From: an uncultured Eubacteriales bacterium
Lineage (GTDB): Bacteria > Bacillota > Clostridia > Oscillospirales > Oscillospiraceae
Direction of reading: 5' to 3'
Assembly (NCBI GenBank): GCA_900540545.1
Contig: UQGJ01000026.1
Coordinates: 1-34,021, forward strand
Length of the DNA stretch: 34,021 nt
Shown here: positions 7,512 to 16,683 of the stretch, piece after piece
Layout: the number at the start of each line of letters is the position of its first letter
Numbering within the stretch: position 1 is the stretch's first letter
Position numbers and translations under genes: made by a program
Notes under the pieces: generated by a model
Databases searched by the model: none
What the model saw: only the letters and a program-made list of their open reading frames with translations
Told to the model about the DNA's origin: nothing

Positions 7512-9241
7512 AAAAGCTCTTCTCCCACGTGGAGGGGTACGGGAAGTACATGATTATCGCCCCCATTCTGGTCATCATCGAGGTCATCTGTGAGCTGGCC
7601 CTGCCCAAGCTCATGGCCGGCATCGTGGACGACGGCATCGGGGCGGGCAACACCACCCTGATTTTCCAACTGGGGGCGCTCATGGTGGTCCTGTCCCTGG
7701 TCTGTATGCTCTGCGGCGTGCTGTCGGCCAAATACGCGGCCAAGGGCGGCCAGGGCTTCGGCGCCAACCTGCGGGGGGCCATGTTCAACCATGTCCAGGA
7801 CTTCTCGTTCTCGGACATCGACCGCTTCTCCTCCGCCAGCCTCATCACCCGCATGACCAACGACGTGAACAACCTCCAGATGACCGTGGTCATGGGCCTG
7901 CGCATCATCACCCGGGCCCCGGTGCAGCTCATCGCCGCCCTGACCCTGGCGATTTTCATCAGCCCCAAGCTGGCCCTGGTGCTGGGGGTGGTCATCCCAG
8001 TGATGGTGGTTGCCATCCTGCTCATCATGCGGGCCTGCCTCAAGCTCTTTGACCTGCTCCAGCGGAAAATCGACGCCCTCAACGGCACCGTCCAGGAGAA
8101 TCTGGTGGCCATCCGGGTGGTGAAAGCCTTCGTCCGGCACCACTATGAGAAGGAAAAGTTCAAGAAGTCCAACGACGACCTGACCAACACCGCCATCAAG
8201 GTGGCTATGCGCATCGTGCTCATCCAGCCGGTGATGATGCTCTCCCTCAACGTGGCCGTCATCGGCGTGCTGTGGAACGGCGGCAACATGTTCATGGCGG
8301 GGACGCTGTCCGTGGGCGATCTGGCCTCCTTCCTCACCTACATCATGCAGATATTGATGTCGGTGATGATGCTGGCCATGAGCCTGCTCCAGCTCTCCCG
8401 CGCCCAGGCCAGCGCCCGGCGTATCATGGAGGTCATCGACGCCCAGCCCGCCATCACCGACGGCAAGCGCTCCTCCGAGAGCCTCCCCGAGGCCAGAGGC
8501 CATGTGGAGTTCAAAAACGTCTCCTTCAAGTACGCTCTCTCCGGCACCGGCGACGACGTACTCACCGGCATCGACCTGGACATCCGGCCCGGCCAATTCG
8601 TGGCCGTGGTGGGCGGCACCGGCACCGGCAAGTCCTCCCTGGTCAACCTCATTCCCCGGTTCTACGACGTGACCGGGGGCCAGGTCCTGGTGGACGGCGT
8701 GGACGTGCGGGACTACCCCCTGGAGGACCTGCGGGGCCGCATCGGCATGGTGCTGCAAAACAACGTCCTCTTCTCCGGCACCATCCGGGAAAACCTGCTG
8801 TGGGGCAAGCCGGACGCCACCGAGGAGGAGCTGGTCCAGGCGGCCAAGGACGCCCAGGCCTATGAGTTCATCTCCTCCCTGCCCGACGGGTTCGACACCC
8901 GGATGGACCAGGGCGGCGTGAACGTCTCCGGCGGGCAGAAGCAGCGGCTGTGCATCGCCCGGGCCATGCTCCGCCAGCCCGCCGTCCTCATCCTGGACGA
9001 CTCCACCTCCGCCGTGGACTCGGCCACCGAGGCCAAGATACGCCAGTCCTTCCACGACAACCTGAAGGACACCACCGTCATCATCATCGCCCAGCGCATC
9101 TCCTCCGTGCGGTACGCCGACGAGATCGTGGTGCTGGACGAGGGCGCTGTGGCCGCCCACGGCACCCACGACGAATTGATGGAGACCAGTCCCATCTACC
9201 GCGAAATCTACGAATCCCAGCAAGAGGGGGTGCAGGAATAA
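7505..9241 (+). CDS. ABC exporter half-transporter, degenerate-site subunit (BmrC-like)
   Basis: A 578-residue type IV ABC exporter half: six-span membrane domain (about 15-310) and ATPase domain. Walker A is GGTGTGKS (370-377) and the signature VSGGQ (474-478) is intact. Walker B ends LDD with Asp499 where the catalytic Glu normally stands, and the switch His is Gln530 (IAQRIS). These two changes mark the subunit that supplies the degenerate ATP site in heterodimers such as BmrCD or TM287/288. GTG 7505 lies inside the marR gene. The stop codon overlaps the next ATG by one base, so the two halves are coupled and should be made in equal amounts. Confidence 0.95.
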   Translation: MLKKLFSHVEGYGKYMIIAPILVIIEVICELALPKLMAGIVDDGIGAGNTTLIFQLGALMVVLSLVCMLCGVLSAKYAAKGGQGFGANLRGAMFNHVQDFSFSDIDRFSSASLITRMTNDVNNLQMTVVMGLRIITRAPVQLIAALTLAIFISPKLALVLGVVIPVMVVAILLIMRACLKLFDLLQRKIDALNGTVQENLVAIRVVKAFVRHHYEKEKFKKSNDDLTNTAIKVAMRIVLIQPVMMLSLNVAVIGVLWNGGNMFMAGTLSVGDLASFLTYIMQILMSVMMLAMSLLQLSRAQASARRIMEVIDAQPAITDGKRSSESLPEARGHVEFKNVSFKYALSGTGDDVLTGIDLDIRPGQFVAVVGGTGTGKSSLVNLIPRFYDVTGGQVLVDGVDVRDYPLEDLRGRIGMVLQNNVLFSGTIRENLLWGKPDATEEELVQAAKDAQAYEFISSLPDGFDTRMDQGGVNVSGGQKQRLCIARAMLRQPAVLILDDSTSAVDSATEAKIRQSFHDNLKDTTVIIIAQRISSVRYADEIVVLDEGAVAAHGTHDELMETSPIYREIYESQQEGVQE

Positions 9242-11295
9242 TGCCCGGACATGGACCCGGCGGCCGCGGAAGAGGCGGCTACGCCAAACCCAAAAACATG
9301 AAAAAGACGGCGGGACGGCTCCTGCACTATATCGGCGCGGGAAAGCGCAAATACCTGCTGATTTTGGTCTTTGCCTGCCTCATCTTCTCCGTGGGGTGCA
9401 ATATCGCGGGGACCTACTACGCCAACGTCATTATCATCAACGACCTGGTCTCCGGCAAGTTCACCACGGCGGGGGCCTTCGTGGCCGCCCTGGGGGTGCT
9501 GGCCTGCATCTACGTGGTGGGGGCCGCCTGCACCTACGCCCAGTCGGCCATCATGGCCCGGTTGGCCCAGCGGGGGGTCAACCACCTGCGCAAGGACCTC
9601 TTCGACAAGCTCCAGGGGCTGCCCCTGGGCTACTTCGACAAGCACTCCCACGGGGAGCTGATGAGCCGCTTCACCAACGACGCGGACAACGTGCAGACCG
9701 CCATGGAGCAGTCCCTGGTCTCCCTCTTTTCCAGCGTCCTCATGTTCGTGGGGCTGGTGTGCGTCATGCTCTTTTTGAGCCCCCTGCTCTTCCTCGTCAC
9801 CCTGCTCACCATCGCGGCCTCCTTCCTGGTGTTCCAGTTCTTCGGCAAGCGGTCCCGGAAGTCCTTCCAGGCCCAGCAAAAGAGCCTGGGCGACTTGAAC
9901 GGCAACATCCAGGAGATGATCGAGGGGCTGAAGGTGGTCAAGGCATTCACCCACGAGGACGCGGCCAAGGCAGACTTCGCCGAACTGAACGAGACCTACC
10001 GCAACGCCGCCACCTCGGCCAACTTCAACTCCTCCGCCATCATGCCCATGGCCGTGAACATCATGAACATCGGCTACGCCCTGACGGCGGCCTTCGGCGG
10101 GCTGCTGAGCCTGCTGACCAGCTTCAACCTGGGCTCCCTGCTGGGCTATCTGCAATACTCCCGGCAGATCGGCCAGCCCATGAACCAGATCTCCCAGCAG
10201 ATGACCACCATCCTCTCCGCCATGGCGGGCGCCGAGCGCATCTTCGAGTGCATGGACGAGACCCCGGAGGTGGACGAGGGCAAGGTCACCATGGTCCCCG
10301 TCGTCCGCGGCGCCGACGGAGCCCTCTCCCCCGCCCCCGAGGGCGCGCGGACCCACGACTGGGCCTGGAAGGTGCCGGAGAACGACCGCTTCACCCTGGT
10401 GGCCGCCCGGAAGGACGAGAACGACAACCTGGTGGAGTGCGGCCCGGACACCCCCGACCACCTGTGGGCCTGGAAGTACCCCGACCCCGCCGACCCGGCC
10501 CACGGCCTCCACCGCATCCGGGGGGCTGTCACCCAGGCCGACGGCTACACCCTGGCCGAGCTCACCGGGGCCGTGCGGTTTTTGGACGTGGACTTCTCCT
10601 ACGTGCCGGATAAGCAGATTCTGCACGACGTGACGGTCTACGCCAACCCCGGCCAGAAAATTGCCTTCGTGGGCTCCACCGGCGCGGGCAAGACCACCAT
10701 CACCAACCTCATCAACCGCTTCTATGAGATACAGGACGGCGTCATCACCTACGGCGGCATCGACGTCAAGGAAATCAAAAAGGACGACCTGCGGCGGAGC
10801 CTGGGGGCGGTACTCCAGGACACCCACCTGTTCACCGGCACGGTGATGGAGAACATCCGCTACGGCCGGCTGAACGCCACCGACGAGGAGTGCATCGCCG
10901 CCGCCAAGACGGCGGGGGCCCACTCCTTCATCCGGCGGCTCCCGGAGGGGTACCAGACCATGGTCACCGGCGACGGGGCCAACCTGTCCCAGGGCCAGCG
11001 GCAGCTATTGGCGATTGCACGGGCCGCCGTGGCCGACCCCCCGGTGATGATCCTGGACGAGGCCACCAGCTCCATCGACACCCGCACCGAGCGGCTCATC
11101 GAGAAGGGCATGGACGCGCTGATGGAGGGCCGGACGGTGTTCGTCATCGCCCACCGCCTGTCCACGGTCCGCAACTCCAACGCCATCGTGGTGCTGGAGG
11201 GCGGCAAAATCATCGAGCGGGGGTCCCACGAGGACCTGCTGGAGCAGAAGGGCCGGTATTACCAGCTCTATACCGGGCAGTTCGAATTGGATTAA
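9241..11295 (+). CDS. ABC exporter half-transporter, catalytic subunit (BmrD-like) with long linker
   Basis: A 684-residue partner of the preceding gene, starting at ATG 9241 in a TAATG overlap. A Gly-rich basic N-terminus precedes the six-span domain. The ATPase has Walker A GSTGAGKTT (478-486), Walker B LDE with catalytic Glu607 and switch His638, all canonical, but its signature is LSQGQ (582-586) rather than LSGGQ. Paired with the first subunit, one site is complete (this Walker A/B with VSGGQ) and the other degenerate. It is longer than the usual 600 residues because of an insert between the two domains (about 345-455) that holds two HxWAWK motifs (372-377 and 407-412). The substrate is probably a drug, peptide or lipid. 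Confidence 0.95.
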   Translation: MPGHGPGGRGRGGYAKPKNMKKTAGRLLHYIGAGKRKYLLILVFACLIFSVGCNIAGTYYANVIIINDLVSGKFTTAGAFVAALGVLACIYVVGAACTYAQSAIMARLAQRGVNHLRKDLFDKLQGLPLGYFDKHSHGELMSRFTNDADNVQTAMEQSLVSLFSSVLMFVGLVCVMLFLSPLLFLVTLLTIAASFLVFQFFGKRSRKSFQAQQKSLGDLNGNIQEMIEGLKVVKAFTHEDAAKADFAELNETYRNAATSANFNSSAIMPMAVNIMNIGYALTAAFGGLLSLLTSFNLGSLLGYLQYSRQIGQPMNQISQQMTTILSAMAGAERIFECMDETPEVDEGKVTMVPVVRGADGALSPAPEGARTHDWAWKVPENDRFTLVAARKDENDNLVECGPDTPDHLWAWKYPDPADPAHGLHRIRGAVTQADGYTLAELTGAVRFLDVDFSYVPDKQILHDVTVYANPGQKIAFVGSTGAGKTTITNLINRFYEIQDGVITYGGIDVKEIKKDDLRRSLGAVLQDTHLFTGTVMENIRYGRLNATDEECIAAAKTAGAHSFIRRLPEGYQTMVTGDGANLSQGQRQLLAIARAAVADPPVMILDEATSSIDTRTERLIEKGMDALMEGRTVFVIAHRLSTVRNSNAIVVLEGGKIIERGSHEDLLEQKGRYYQLYTGQFELD

Positions 11296-11308
11296 GGCAG
11301 AAAAACGG

Positions 11309-11353
11309 CAGAAGGCCGCGTACCGTGGAGCCATGGTACGCGGCCTTCTGTTT
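11309..11353 (+). terminator. rho-independent terminator of the MarR-ABC operon
   Basis: A 16-bp or longer stem, CAGAAGGCCGCGTACC (11309-11324) with GGTACGCGGCCTTCTG (11335-11350), then TTT. It starts 13 bp after the stop codon. Confidence 0.88.
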
Positions 11354-11460
11354 AGGATAAAAACTGACACAGAAATCCACCTCATGGAAAGTATAAGTGT
11401 TTTCCATGGGGAAAAATAGGATTGAAATTTGATTAGAAGGGCAATGAGATTTTGGGATGA

Positions 11461-11482
11461 AAAAACGAGGGAACATCCCTCC
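11461..11482 (-). terminator. terminator of the HNH-methyltransferase operon
   Basis: Read on the minus strand, GAGGGA (11482-11477), loop TGT and TCCCTC (11473-11468) are followed by G and six T. The stem is short but the T run is clean. It lies about 80 bp beyond the methyltransferase stop codon. Confidence 0.6.
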
Positions 11483-11505
11483 GGGGGGCGGAAAGAAAAT
11501 CAGGA
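11478..11505 (+). repeat. possible remnant of the composite repeat
   Basis: CCCTCCGGGGGGCGGAAAGA and the following AAATCAGG resemble the left end of the composite repeat (CCTCCGGGGGG, then CCGAAAGAAAACCAGG) with the first hairpin deleted. The rest of the gap (11354-11564) shows no further clear match and no gene. Confidence 0.4.
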
Positions 11506-11564
11506 CTGCCTCTGTGCGCTGGCGCGCGCCAACCTTGACGATTTCCGGCCCACCTGTGGGACAA

Positions 11565-12146
11565 CTATGATTTTCGTGCAATCACGTTGACAAAAAACTC
11601 ACTTCTCTCTGGCCTGACGTCCTCGTTGGTCCATTGTTCCAATATGAGGAAACCGCAGTCTGTGAGTAAGCCGCACAACCGGTCCTCCGTGTAATCTGTA
11701 AAATACCGCCCATTTCGCTCGCCCTCAAAATCTCCGCGCTTCACAGAACTATAAAAAACGCCCTGGGGCTTTAGCGCGGCCCATATCTTTTTAAGGATAC
11801 TGGTCATGGAGGCGGATGGAACGTGCAGGAGAGAGGCGCTGGCCCAGACCGCATCGAAAGCATTTTTATAGTCCAGGTCCTCAAAAAGCAATTGGCGGAC
11901 AGGCTTCCCCAGCAATTTTGATGCAACGGCGCACAGAGCGGGAGAGCCGTCCACGGCCTCTACGTGATAGCCATGTTCCTGGAATGAAATGCTGTCTCGC
12001 CCGGCCCCACAGCCCAGGTCCAGAATTTGAGCACCTGGCGCTATGTAGAACAGGAATCGCTGTTGAGCTTCGCCCATATCCGCAGTCAGGGTCCTGGAGA
12101 CAAAGTCCTGCGTATTCTCCTCATAAAACTGCAACGTTTGGTCCAT
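11565..12146 (-). CDS. class I SAM-dependent methyltransferase
   Basis: A 193-residue Rossmann-fold methyltransferase. Motif I is ILDLGCGAGRDS (41-52) and the acidic end of strand 2 is VEAVD (62-66). SLLHV and LKPQGVFYSSVKRG correspond to motifs IV-VI of small-molecule methyltransferases of the TehB/UbiE kind. There is no DPPY/NPPY-type tetrapeptide, so it is not a typical DNA adenine or amino-cytosine methylase. It begins 13 bp after the HNH nuclease gene, so the two are probably co-transcribed. Base composition is clearly lower in GC than in most neighbours, suggesting acquisition. The substrate cannot be named. Confidence 0.88.
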   Translation of the reverse strand: MDQTLQFYEENTQDFVSRTLTADMGEAQQRFLFYIAPGAQILDLGCGAGRDSISFQEHGYHVEAVDGSPALCAVASKLLGKPVRQLLFEDLDYKNAFDAVWASASLLHVPSASMTSILKKIWAALKPQGVFYSSVKRGDFEGERNGRYFTDYTEDRLCGLLTDCGFLILEQWTNEDVRPERSEFFVNVIARKS

Positions 12147-12159
12147 AATACACCTCAGC

Positions 12160-13185
12160 TTAAAATGCGGGTTCTAGTTCCCGCTTTGCGGTCCAGGAGT
12201 GGATCAATCTGGTCTTTGCAAAGTTGTACATTTCCTGCAAAAATTGATGACGCTCCTGATCCGTACGGCCCGTCTGCGCGATAATGGTCTCCCGCAGAGG
12301 GTGGTGGCTATTGACTAAGAAATTATTTCGTTTCTCCAGACGCTCTAAGTACCGAAGATTGGGGACCTTTTCAAATTTACCGTCCATTCCCCGATTGCAG
12401 TCCGGGCAGGCCAATACTAAGTTCCAAATACCATTCAAGTTAATGCCTGGGAGGTAAGATTGCAGCTTAAAGGGGAAAAAGTGGTCGACATCACAGCGGT
12501 TATCAAGCCCGTTGCTGACACAGATATTGTCAAAGCAATAAAAGCATTTGCCCTTCTGGTATCCATTTAGAGCATGCCTTGCAGGGGTAATATCTTTGCG
12601 CCTGATTTTGTTGTCGCCGATACGAAATAGCTTGCTGGAATCGTCATACTCAATTTTAAGCGCATGGGTGGGTAATTTCAAATCCCAAGCAGTTTCGACC
12701 AAAGACCAGCGGGATTCAATCTCGCAGCTCAAATCCTGTGAAAATGGAATGGTTCCAAGCTGGAATACCTCATCCGTCAATACAATGCCGCCGCTATTTT
12801 TCACAAAAAAGCGGTTGGGGATTTCAGAACCGCTGACAACGTGGAACGCATCAAGGACATTATTGAACCCCAGTTTTTGGGTGATGCCCAACAGCTCGTC
12901 CAGACCAATTTCCTGAGCATTGTATTGGCGGCAGGCGGATAAAAAGCGGCTCTCTGCGCTTGTCCCTTGCCGGTCCGAAATTTTCAAATGGTCGCACAAG
13001 TGCTTGGAGTAGGGGAGAGACAGTTCTTCAAGGGATACATGGGTCTTACCCTGTTCTGCCAATTCCAGCAGCGATGCGGCCAGGGCAAACTTGTAAGAAG
13101 CGACATTTCGGCCAAATAAGATAATTGCCCGCCAATAAGATTCATTGCTGGGGTATTCCTGTTGAAATTGTGCTATTTTGTCCAT
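12160..13185 (-). CDS. HNH endonuclease domain protein
   Basis: A 341-residue protein with an HNH nuclease fold at the C-terminus: zinc pair CFYC (Cys214, Cys217), catalytic VDH (Asp234, His235), Asn255 in NGIWNLVLAC, second zinc pair Cys260 and Cys263, and Asn264. The N-terminal 130 residues look helical (YWRAIILFGRNVASYKFALA) and match no domain I can name; they may recognise a substrate or partner. ATG 13185 has GGGGGGA 7-8 bases upstream and an extended -10 promoter. Third codon positions are much more AT-rich than in ftsH next door. The nuclease plus methyltransferase pair could be a defence or mobile cargo unit, but classical restriction-modification is unlikely from the methylase motifs. 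Confidence 0.88.
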   Translation of the reverse strand: MDKIAQFQQEYPSNESYWRAIILFGRNVASYKFALAASLLELAEQGKTHVSLEELSLPYSKHLCDHLKISDRQGTSAESRFLSACRQYNAQEIGLDELLGITQKLGFNNVLDAFHVVSGSEIPNRFFVKNSGGIVLTDEVFQLGTIPFSQDLSCEIESRWSLVETAWDLKLPTHALKIEYDDSSKLFRIGDNKIRRKDITPARHALNGYQKGKCFYCFDNICVSNGLDNRCDVDHFFPFKLQSYLPGINLNGIWNLVLACPDCNRGMDGKFEKVPNLRYLERLEKRNNFLVNSHHPLRETIIAQTGRTDQERHQFLQEMYNFAKTRLIHSWTAKRELEPAF

Positions 13186-13212
13186 TCGCCGTCCCCCCTA
13201 ACAGAGGAACTC

Positions 13213-13221
13213 ATTATACCA
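13213..13221 (-). promoter_or_regulatory. extended -10 promoter of the HNH operon
   Basis: TGGTATAAT on the minus strand is a perfect extended -10. No good -35 lies 17 bp upstream. It is about 27 bp before the start codon. Confidence 0.65.
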
Positions 13222-13267
13222 TCAATCTTTGCTTTTGGCTAGAAAGCGGCATTGACTTTCTACATAC

Positions 13268-13304
13268 AACAAAAAGGCCCCGCCTCAACCGAGGCGGGGC
13301 CTTT
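13268..13304 (-). terminator. rho-independent terminator of ftsH
   Basis: A 14-bp perfect stem (13273-13286 with 13291-13304), four-base loop, and five T on the minus strand. It lies 7 bp after the ftsH stop codon and insulates the HNH promoter. Confidence 0.93.
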
Positions 13305-13311
13305 GTCATGC

Positions 13312-15561
<2,250 letters not shown>

Positions 15562-15620
15562 GGCGTGTCCTCCTTTCAGGACTGCATTCGCCTGCTATTT
15601 CGCATAACAAGTTAATGTGT

Positions 15621-15649
15621 ATGATAGCACAAAGGGCCTGAAAATACAA
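15621..15649 (-). promoter_or_regulatory. ftsH promoter
   Basis: Minus strand: TTGTAT (15649-15644), 17-bp spacer, then TATCAT (15626-15621) preceded by TGC. Consensus spacing plus an extended -10 make this a credible sigma-A promoter about 60 bp before the start codon. Confidence 0.75.
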
Positions 15650-15772
15650 GGAATCGGGCCGTAAACTTTCTGTGAACCCCACGGAACGGACCGCGCCGCC
15701 GGGGGCCTCGCGGTCCGCGGCACAGGTTTCGCATCTGTTACGCAATTTTCACTTTTTCTAACGGGGGAAATA

Positions 15773-15781
15773 TGGTATACT
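15773..15781 (+). promoter_or_regulatory. extended -10 promoter of rlmB
   Basis: TGGTATACT is an extended -10 located 34 bp before the GTG start. The -35 region is only T-rich. Confidence 0.6.
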
Positions 15782-15814
15782 AGGACCTGACTGAAATGAA
15801 AGGCGGGACACGCC

Positions 15815-16588
15815 GTGAACGAAAAAAGGACAGGCCGCCCGGAGCCTCAGGCCGAGGCCGACGGCATCATCGAGGGCCGCAACGCGGTCATGGAGGCCCT
15901 TCGGGCCGGAACTCCTATCGACAAAATTTTTATCGCCCGGGGCGAGACCGACGCCACCCTGGGCCACATCGCGTCCACCGCCCGGGACAAGGGCATCGTG
16001 GTGGTGGAGGCCGACCGGAAAAAGCTGGACTTTATGAGCGTCACCCACGCCCACCAGGGGGTCATCGCCGTGGCGGCGGTCCGGGAGTACGCCAGCGTGG
16101 ACGACATCCTGGCTATTGCCCGGGAAAAGGGGGAGGCCCCCCTCATCGTGGTCTGCGACGAGCTGTCCGACCCCCACAACCTGGGGGCCGTCATCCGCAC
16201 CGCCGAGTGCGCCGGGGCCCACGGGGTCATCATCCCCAAGCGGCGGAGCGCGGGCCTCACCGCCATCGTGGCCAAGACCTCGGCGGGGGCCGTGGCCCAC
16301 CTGCCCGTGGCCCGGGTCCCCAACCTGACCGCCTGCCTAAAGGAGCTGAAGGAGGCCGGGGTCTGGGTGTTCGGCGCCGCCGCCGGGGCCAGGACCAGCA
16401 TCTATCAGGCCGATTTGAAGGGCCCCGCCGCCATCGTCATCGGCTCTGAGGGCGACGGCATGGGGCGGCTGGTGTCAGAGACCTGCGACGTGCTGGTGTC
16501 CATCCCCATGAAGGGCAAGCTCAACTCCCTCAACGCCAGCGCCGCCGCGGCCATTCTGCTGTACGAGGCGGTACGGCAGAGGATGTGA
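15815..16588 (+). CDS. rlmB: 23S rRNA (guanosine-2'-O)-methyltransferase RlmB, SpoU/TrmH family
   Basis: The enzyme should methylate the 2'-O of G2251 (E. coli numbering) in 23S rRNA. The 257-residue protein has the small substrate-binding domain (about 17-90), then the trefoil-knot SPOUT domain with its three motifs: DPHNLGAVIRTAE, IVIGSEGDGM and IPMKGKLNSLNASAAAAILLYE-like sequence at the end. A polar 16-residue leader precedes the first domain. GTG 15815 is chosen because AGGCGGG is 7 bases upstream. It is divergent from ftsH. The gene that follows is 95 bp away with no terminator between, so read-through is possible. Other SpoU enzymes (TrmH, TsnR types) are less likely given the full N-terminal domain. 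Confidence 0.92.
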   Translation: MNEKRTGRPEPQAEADGIIEGRNAVMEALRAGTPIDKIFIARGETDATLGHIASTARDKGIVVVEADRKKLDFMSVTHAHQGVIAVAAVREYASVDDILAIAREKGEAPLIVVCDELSDPHNLGAVIRTAECAGAHGVIIPKRRSAGLTAIVAKTSAGAVAHLPVARVPNLTACLKELKEAGVWVFGAAAGARTSIYQADLKGPAAIVIGSEGDGMGRLVSETCDVLVSIPMKGKLNSLNASAAAAILLYEAVRQRM

Positions 16589-16600
16589 GGAAGGCGGGAA

Positions 16601-16640
16601 CGGATTGCCACGGCAGTCTGCGGACTGCCTCGCAATGACA
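16601..16640. repeat. 40-bp palindromic dispersed repeat, copy A
   Basis: Outer arms GGATTGC and GCAATGA enclose an inner dyad GCAGTCTGCGGACTGC. A second copy at 27750-27789 keeps the outer arms but has the inner dyad CCAGTTTGCGAACTGG. It sits in the transcribed gap between rlmB and the P-type-ATPase-like gene. Similar palindromes are, from memory, common in gut Clostridia. Confidence 0.8.
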
Positions 16641-16683
16641 TCAAAGTGCCCTGTTCGCAATCACAAGGAAAAGGAAGCTCAGT

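Noticed and set aside
7433..9223. 596-codon minus-strand frame opposite the first ABC subunit
   Set aside because: It is the antisense shadow of a GC-rich gene; composition is His/Gly/Val/Asp-rich with no domain and no binding site, while the plus strand has full ABC motifs.
11565..13185. Classical restriction-modification system
   Set aside because: The methyltransferase has no DPPY/NPPY or PCQ motif, so it does not look like a DNA methylase partner of the HNH nuclease.
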